Positions 56,804 through 64,000 of a DNA stretch of 64,000 bases are shown here, piece after piece. Numbering within the stretch: position 1 is the first letter of the stretch; every line of letters starts with the position of its first letter. The stretch is from Malania oleifera. Taxonomy: Eukaryota; Streptophyta; Magnoliopsida; Santalales; Ximeniaceae. Under the pieces are notes generated by a model that made no database searches, was not told the DNA's origin, and saw only the letters and a list, made by a program, of their open reading frames with translations. Position numbers and translations under genes: made by a program. The stretch lies in assembly GCF_029873635.1 (NCBI RefSeq), contig NC_080424.1:551501-615500 (forward strand), given 5' to 3'.

Positions 56804-59279
56804 TGTAGATATTCAAGAAATAAAATAATAAAAGAAAATGAGAAAAATAGATTTTTGGCCGGAGTAAGAGAAAATCGACAACGGTTTCTGAAGGAGGTAG
56901 GAAACCGAAGACGGATTTGGGTTTTAACTGCGGGACGGTAAAGGTAAAACGGTAAAATCTGGCAGGTTAAAGAGAAAATCGGCGACGATTTTCTAAGAGT
57001 CCAAGAAAACCGTCGACGGTTTTTGGTTGCAGTGCTGGGAGTATAAAAAAAAGCCAAGAGACATTTGTAAATATAAAAATTAAAACTCTCTCTCTTCTCT
57101 CCCAAACCCTATGACCCTCCAAGTTTCCACCTTCGATTCTGGCTCCGTTAAGCCTAATTTCAACGATCAGGAACAACCACAAGGTTCCTGAGAAGATTTT
57201 CTACATCATATGCGAAGCGGAATTCCAATTTGGGGATGCCGGGGCACCATCCCATAACTGAGGTAAGGGTGTTATTTGAGTATTTATGGGTTGTTTATCT
57301 AAATTATGGGATGAATAGGCCTAAAAATGTGAATATATATATAGTTTTGGAGTTGAACTGAGGAATTGGGAATTTGTGAAATGCAAGGTTTGGTGAGAAT
57401 ATCATGGACAGGCTAAGGATTTTAGTGGGTATTTTCTCAGGAACCCAGGTAGAATAATGAATAATTTATAGTTAGGAAATTGTGGATATACGTATTTGGG
57501 GGAAACGTGAATACAATAGTTGTTGTGGATATTCAGTTGATTGATAGGAATATATTCATATGTGTGTTATTTTAGGGTGTCGAAATTATGAATGCCACAT
57601 GTGTGAGATTGTAAACTAATAATTAGTGCTCAAATAGTTAGGTAAGGGGAATACATGTTACGCCAGCTTTATTAGGAACTTTACTAGTAAATTTGATCAT
57701 GAGCTTTTAGAGTATGATTATTGAATATATGAGAGCATGCGTAAAACTGTATCATTTTCATGAGCTTTTAGAGTATTATTATTGAATATATATGAGAGCA
57801 TGAAAATTATACAGTTTTACGGAGTACATTTATAGAATTTTATTTAGTTGTGTGGCATGAGTAATACTGAGATATTATAGAATATCCATACAGAGTTACA
57901 AAATTATGTTTATGTAGTTTCTACGGAAATATGTAACGTAGATTTATAGAAACATAATTATATAGTTTTTATAGAGTTATGAGATACAACTTATACAGTT
58001 TTATTTACAAAGCTACAGCTATACAGAATATTACAGAATTACAACTTATATAGGTATACAGAATTATGATATACAGTATTTTACAGAATCATGTTTATAC
58101 AGTATGTTACAAAATCATAATTACACAGTGTATTACAGAACATGATTATACAGTGTTTTTATAATCATGATTATACAGAATTATGCAGAACCATGACTAT
58201 ACAGAATTTTATAGAACCATGATATACAGAGCATAAAGCCATGACATATAAAATTACAAAATTACAGAATATACAGATACACAATTATTACATTGTCATG
58301 GCTATACAAAAAATTAAATAATCATTGTAACGACCTACTACTTATTTAGCATTTTTTTCTGTAAAACATAATATCATCTGTCTGAAATACTACTAATAAC
58401 ATTCCATACCCATAGGAGCACTGGGGAAGACTCTGTACGTCATACAAAACTAGGCAGCGGTAAACAAAAACTAGAAACTACTATATACAATACAATACCA
58501 GAAAACTATAGAACTCTGGAATCTATTTACAATACAAAATACCCAATGACGCCACTATAATCTGAAAACTATCCCAAAACACTGTTATCTCAAAAATACC
58601 TACCCTTCCAACAAGGGCAGCTCAAGTCAACCTCTACCCGCGAGCCTGATCTGCTCGCCTAACTGGATCTCCTGAAAAATGATAAGTCACTGGGATGAGA
58701 CAACACTCAGTAAGTGGAAATATGCTATTACTAGTGTGTGGCGGCTGAGTTACATATTTAAAATACTAAAATAATATTGAAATATGAGAAAACTAATAAA
58801 CTATACAGAATATATCTATCTATCATGTAATCTTTAAAATATGACTACGTATCTGAGTTTGCTATTTGAAGGTACTGCTAGTATAATAGTATAAATTGCT
58901 GTTGTGTGATATATCTGTACATAGGAACTTCTGTTATACCCTGGGATCTATATATCATGATATAACCCCTCATGATAGGGTTGTGCGGCCCATAGGCTGG
59001 ACTTACTCTAGTTGGCCTACTAGACAAGTCAATCTATATCTGTACATTCGCCAATCTAGCCCACTGCAATCTCTTCGGGCAATCTCCAAACTCTAACATC
59101 ATCTAACCGACCACCTCAACCCAGCTCGCTGGGGGAACTACAATCTCTCCTGACTCGGCTAGACGGAATCCACATACAATCTGAGTTATGTGGTTGCACT
59201 CTATTCTGTACTAGCAACGGTACCGTACTTTGCTGTATATTCATCTGTCTGTAATTTCCATAGGATTATGTAATTGTGT

Positions 59280-61187
59280 TGTAGTGACCCGAAGAATAAT
59301 AGTATTTCAATAATAAAAAGGGAGAGAAATGTAAACAGTAACAGAAGGAGGCAATCGACGAGATCGAACTTTGGGAAAAAAAATACCCTAATAAATTTAT
59401 CAAGGCCTCGTCGACGAATACAGGGGATTCATCGACGAGGGTACAGCAAGACCTTGTCAACAATGGCAAGCTTTATCGACGAGAAAATACCAAGAGAAGA
59501 ATTTGGGCTACTCTGAATTTCATTGACAAAGGGTAAGGTTCGTCGATGAATCCCGTAGTATAAATAGCCCTAAACTGATTTTAATCACAAAAATTTTCTA
59601 TAAACCCTCTCTCTCTCTACCCCTACGGCTCCTCCCTCTTCTTCCTTTCAATTTTGGTCCCATTAGTCGCCGGATCGACGTCAGATGCCACCACGACACT
59701 CCTGGTGAAGTTCTTTGCAAGTCTGCCAAAGCGGATCATTGGTGGGGTAAAGTTGGAATTCATCCCAAATCTAGGGTAAGGTATTTTATTCAATTTTTGG
59801 CCTTTTGGCAGTTGTAGTGGAGAACCCTACGGGTGTAGGACCCGTTATAGTAAGGGGATTTTAGCAGGAATCAGGTAAGGGAAATATGCTATGCTAGGCA
59901 ATTTTACTATGTTTTAGTATAAATTATACGTTTTTATCAAATGATTATTCAAAATAGAAATTTATACAGTTTATTATTTATGTATAATATGTTTAAAACT
60001 TCTGTGTGGCTTGAGAATATGGGTATAGTAAAGAAACATGTTTTACAGTATTTTTTAGGATATGTTTTAAAGAATATACAGCCAATGGTTATGTTTTATA
60101 GTAATTACAAAATATCATGATTATACAGTTTACAGTACCATGATTATACAATTTATAGTACCATGATTATACAGTTTTCAGTACCATGACTTACAAATTA
60201 CAATTCAGTTCAGAAATACAGATGATACAGTTACAGTTTATTTCATTGTCATGGTTTATACAGTTATTACAGAATCATGGTAAAACAGCTAGTTGTATAT
60301 GGAAATATATTATATAGTATCAGACCTGTTCGACCATACAATTACAAAGCACGGTACCGTAGCTACAGATATTTCAGTTATAAGTGCAACCACCTATTTA
60401 GATAATATGTGGTAGTAGGTCGATTATATAGTGCCCTGACGTGGATAGAATCCCCATTAGATTTAGGTTGAGGAGGGCAGATCAGACCGAGGGAGTATAG
60501 TGGTTTGCCTTGGTCGGCCAGCCAAGGTAGATCCCGCCTACGGGCCGTACAACCTTGTCATGAGGGGTAAATCATGACACACAGTTATCTATAAAGAAGT
60601 TTTTAGTTATTATTATGTATATACAGATTTACAGAGACAGAAAATATATTAATGTACGTTAGAAGTATTTTAAATAGTACCCTAAAATACTGATATGTTA
60701 AGCAACATGGAAATGGTGGTGGTTTCTATTACTTGTATTGTCTTTACAGATCCAGTTATACATGATTTTATAGAAACAAATTTACATAATATTGTAACTC
60801 ATCTGCCACACACTAGCAATAACATATTTCATCTTACTGAGCGTTGGCTCATCCCAATTATTTTAACATTTTTCAGGTGATCCAGGATGGCGAGCAGATC
60901 AAACTCGTAGATAGAGGGGCCTTAGTACTGCCATAATATTAGAGTGAGTATTTTTGGGAGTATTTTTGTATAACCCTAGCCAGTTGAGGACATTTATAGG
61001 GAACAGTTATATATGTATATTTGGAAAATAATTTAGCACTCTGGTATTGTATATAATTACATATGGTTATGTTTATTTGATTTCTGCTTCTCGCAAGTTG
61101 ATGATTGGGTTTATTCCAGTATGGTATCAGGGCATTTTAAATGTTATAGTATAAAAAAAAACCCCATTAAAATAGTAGGTTGTTACA
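59280..61187 (+). repeat. Solo LTR E (plus strand), nested in LTR F
   Basis: It starts TGTAGTGACCCGAAGAATAA, ends GTAGGTTGTTACA, and is flanked by TGTGT (59275-59279 and 61188-61192). It is homologous to LTR F in opposite orientation: both share the GTCGACGA words, the TATA box (TATAAATAG, 59559), the CTGCCA(A/G)AGC(G/A)GATC block and ATTCATCCCAAATC. It is 1908 bp with no internal domain. Confidence 0.88.
59354..59567 (+). promoter_or_regulatory. Palindrome array and TATA box in LTR E
   Basis: Perfect TCGTCGACGA at 59408-59417 and several derivatives (ATCGACGAG, GTCAACAA, GTCGATGAA) between 59354 and 59546, followed by TATAAATAG at 59559-59567. This is the expected U3 promoter position in an LTR. 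The role of the palindrome is inferred. Confidence 0.6.
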
Positions 61188-62085
61188 TGTGTAATACTGT
61201 ATACATATATAAATATATAATAATCTTGCTGCTTTTAACATGATTTCAAAAACAATCATAACATTATAGTTCTGAACTATTTTCATAATATCTGTCTGTA
61301 TCATTTGTGATTCTGTCTGTACTATCTGTAACAAATGTATATAATATTTGTGTATAATATCTGTAATCTTTGTATAATCTAGTTATAGCATCTTGATGCT
61401 ATAACTGAATAATCTGTCTGAGTGTTATGGTGTAGAAATCATGTTATTCTAAGAAATACTGTAAGTCTCATTCATGGCTAATGATCTGAAATATCTGAAT
61501 ATCTATAATATTGAAAAATCTACATACTATACTATAATAAACTCATGCCACACATTTGAGTAAACATATTCTCATGCTCAATTTCTATAATTCTGCTATA
61601 AAGATAATATTCATAATTCTCTAGGAAAAATAATCTGATCTGCATGTTTGTATATACATGTTCACAATATTCTGTATACATAATAAAAATTGCTAGCATA
61701 ACATATTTTCTTTACCTTAAATCTGAAAAGCCCCTATAAAATTTTGACTCTATACCCACATGGTTCCTAACTCAACATCCTGAAAACAATATCCCCTAGA
61801 ACAAAATATTAGTATTTCCTTACCTACAATATTTCTTACAACTACAAGGAAGACATAATCTGAATAAAATGTCTTATCTTGGATTTGGGATGAATTTCAA
61901 ATCAACTTTCCCCACGATCTGCTCTGGCAGACTTGCAGAGAACTTCGTCAGGAGCATCGTGGTGGCCTCAGATCTTCAATCCGACAAGAAATGGGGCTAG
62001 GATCAAAGAGAGAAGGGAAGGGGGTCGTAGGAGAGAGAAAGGAGGATTTTGCACTGAATATTTTGGTTAAAAATCCGAGTTTCAG

Positions 62086-62347
62086 CTATTTATAGGATTG
62101 GATTCGTCGATGAGACACGTCACCTCGTCGACGAGTTCTTAAGTAATTTCGTCGATGAACCTTACCTCCTCGTCAACGAAATTCAGACTGCCTAAAAACC
62201 CTCTCTTGATATCTTCTCGTCGACGAGGCGTGGCTTCGTCAACGAGGCCTACTTATGTGCTCGTCGATGAACTCCCTCTGTTCATCGACGAGGACCTATG
62301 TAAAAATTTTCGAGTTATTATATTCAAAGTGCAATGTCGTCGACGAA
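62086..62347 (-). promoter_or_regulatory. Palindrome array and TATA box in LTR F
   Basis: On the minus strand TCGTCGACGA or close forms (GTCGATGAA, GTTGACGAA, CATCGACGAG) occur about ten times from 62347 down to 62104, at intervals of roughly 15-40 bp. CTATAAATAGC (62095-62086) follows at once. The layout matches LTR E. Confidence 0.6.
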
Positions 62348-63367
62348 GCCTGCTGCCCCCTTCTGTTTTTGTTTCCATTTCCCTCTCTCTTTATTATTAT
62401 TATACCATTATTCTTCGGGTTGTTACAATCATGGTTAATACTATTAATATAGAACCATGGTTAAACAGATAGATGTTATGTAGAGATATTATTATATAGT
62501 ATCAAACCCTAATGGAATAGAGTAGTATACATAATAGTATATAAAGTGCACTCATATGTTTCAGATAGAGTATGGTATTGCTAATTATGCCCACAGGTAG
62601 AGTTGAGAGCTCCCTGGCGTCCAGACCAGGTGGAGCGGAGCTTTTGTGCTATAGGCTCTAGATATGCATACAGTTAGGTTAGCATTGGAGGGTCAACCAG
62701 TGTTTAGCCCCGCCTACGGGCCGTACAACCCTGTCATGAGGAGTTAAATCATAACATACAGTCATTCAGGGAAGTTTTCATAGTTATGCATATATATAGT
62801 ATACATTGAAAACAGAGATTACCTAGTATAGTTAGAAGTATGTTTGAATGGATAACTCATAAATTTTCATATTTAAAATGACATAAGCATGAGTTATTAT
62901 ACAGATGTTTTTATATGATATATTGTTTATAGTCTTAATTAAAGGATATGATGTTAATAAACTCATATGCCACACACTGGTAATAACATGTTTCTCCTTA
63001 CTGAGAGGTGTCTCACCCCAGCATTATGAACATTTCAAGTAACCAAGAGAGGTGTGTAGGGCTGGCTCAGAGATAGAGGAGGCGGTTGAGTTGGCATAGT
63101 TTTTGGGGTGAGTCATGGGTTGGATAGTAGAGCCCACAACATTTTGGTATTTTTAGAAAATGTTATGCATATGTGTATATATACAGGTGGGTTGAGTGTA
63201 CTCTGGTATTGTGTTTTTGGAAAAGAGTTGGATATGTATGTTTTCTGTTGCATAGGTGTTACATGTTATGCACAGCCATGGCCCTCACTAATGGGTCCCT
63301 AATAATATGACTATAGGTACAAGATAATAGAATATGTTATGTAGTTTCAATAAATAAATAAATAAAT

Positions 63368-64000
63368 TGTAACGACCTACCTATTTTACCATTTTTTTTT
63401 CACATAATAATAATATTAATAATTCTAACATCCTGCTAAACTGTTATAATCATGATCAATCTAGACCCATGAGTACCAGGGATATACTTGTCATATAACT
63501 CTGATACCTAAGCAGTGGAAAATATAAAATTACATACATGTCATACAACACTAGAAACCATACCAGAGTTCTAGTGAATTTGTCATATATATACAGTCAT
63601 CCACAAAAAGACCCAAAAAGTATCTTAGGGTCATAATCACAAAAACTCATCTAACCCTATCTCACCTACTTACCCTTCTAATAGGGTAGTTCGGCTAACT
63701 CCTATTGCTGCGGAGCTTTATCTGCCATTCTACCTGGATTTCCTGAAATGTTTGTATGGCTGGGGTGAGACACCTCTTTGTAAGGGAGATAAACTAATAT
63801 CAGTGTGTGGTAACATGAGTATTGTTTGTGATATACATATAAACAGTACATAATTCATAACTGGTATAAACAGTTGTATCATATCTGAATAAAACATGAT
63901 TTATCATAACATAATTTAACATACCAAATTTCTATATTGAAAAATAATCTTATATAACCATATCATACTTGAATTATTACCTAGGATAGATAGTTAGTTG
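63368..64000 (-). repeat. LTR H, 3' end of a minus-strand LTR, cut by the window edge
   Basis: TGTAACGACCTACCTATTTTACC closely resembles the end of LTR F at 58326 (TGTAACGACCTACTACTTATT). It contains GGGGTGAGACACCTCTTTGTAAG (63763-63785), the reverse of the shared LTR module. The rest lies beyond the window. Confidence 0.7.

Larger units (their letters stand above)
58326..62427 (-). repeat. Solo LTR F (minus strand), carrying LTR E
   Basis: Flanked by ATCAT (58321-58325 and 62428-62432). Read on the minus strand it begins TGTAACAACCCGAAGAATAA at 62427 and ends GTAGTAGGTCGTTACA at 58326. Without LTR E and its duplicated TGTGT it is about 2.2 kb. It holds the palindrome array (62104-62347), a TATA box (CTATAAATAGC, 62086-62095) and a C/T-rich leader. 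No internal domain is present, so it is a solo LTR. Confidence 0.85.
56804..63366 (+). repeat. LTR G (plus strand), interrupted by LTR F
   Basis: Pieces 56804-58325 and 62433-63366 join after removal of LTR F and one copy of its ATCAT duplication. The start is inferred from a purine tract followed by TGTAGATATTCAAG, similar to the E and F starts. It carries an AACCGTCGACGGTT palindrome (about 57007-57020), many CATGATTATACAG-type words (57.9-58.3 kb), and CTTACTGAGAGGTGTCTCACCCC at 62997-63019. Its right end is not found before LTR H at 63368. Confidence 0.55.

Overview
This window is nuclear DNA from a flowering plant, most likely a eudicot. Two intron-containing host genes lie on the minus strand in a sea of nested retrotransposons. 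The plant assignment rests on a plastid elongation-factor-Ts polyprotein gene (PETs), a plant-type alpha/beta hydrolase, AT-rich introns with GT-AG borders, and plant Ty1/copia, Ty3/gypsy (Tekay-like), L1-like and RTE-like elements. I cannot name the species.

Layout. 1-8.7 kb: a tandem array LTR-internal-LTR-internal-(LTR stub) of a non-autonomous LTR retrotransposon with long (~2.5 kb) LTRs and no coding capacity; one more solo LTR of the same family sits inside it with a perfect 5-bp target duplication. 9.1-22.9 kb: a decayed minus-strand Copia element split by an 8.6-kb minus-strand Tekay-like Gypsy element (target duplication ATCAT). 23.4-25.5 kb: a six-exon alpha/beta-hydrolase gene (383 aa) with complete catalytic residues. 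25.5-28.4 kb: intergenic DNA with a small Copia gag-like remnant.

28.4-52.8 kb: PETs, reconstructed here as four coding exons giving 1119 aa: transit peptide, two S1 domains, acidic linker, then two EF-Ts modules. Its third intron is about 20.25 kb and lies exactly between the S1/linker half and the EF-Ts half. It is filled by a minus-strand L1-like LINE, a plus-strand LINE, a Copia element (TSD AGTCC) inserted in that LINE, an RTE fragment (TSD ATGGATATAAG) inserted in the Copia RNase H region, and a further minus-strand LINE. 52.8-56.2 kb: the probable leader intron and leader exon of PETs, carrying a hAT-like MITE.

56.8-64 kb: a second nest of LTRs in alternating orientation. A plus-strand solo LTR (TSD TGTGT) lies inside a minus-strand solo LTR (TSD ATCAT), which lies inside another plus-strand LTR; a minus-strand LTR starts at 63.37 kb and leaves the window. 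The first two carry dense copies of a TCGTCGACGA palindrome just upstream of a TATA box.

No CRISPR array, operon or bacterial system is present. The most interesting points are the giant intron at a domain boundary of an essential plastid translation gene, an exon-scale internal duplication in the linker, a possible spliced upstream ORF, the palindrome arrays in the LTR promoters, and a sequence module shared by nine LTR ends. Exon borders were set by hand from GT-AG signals and reading-phase continuity; no transcript or database search was available.
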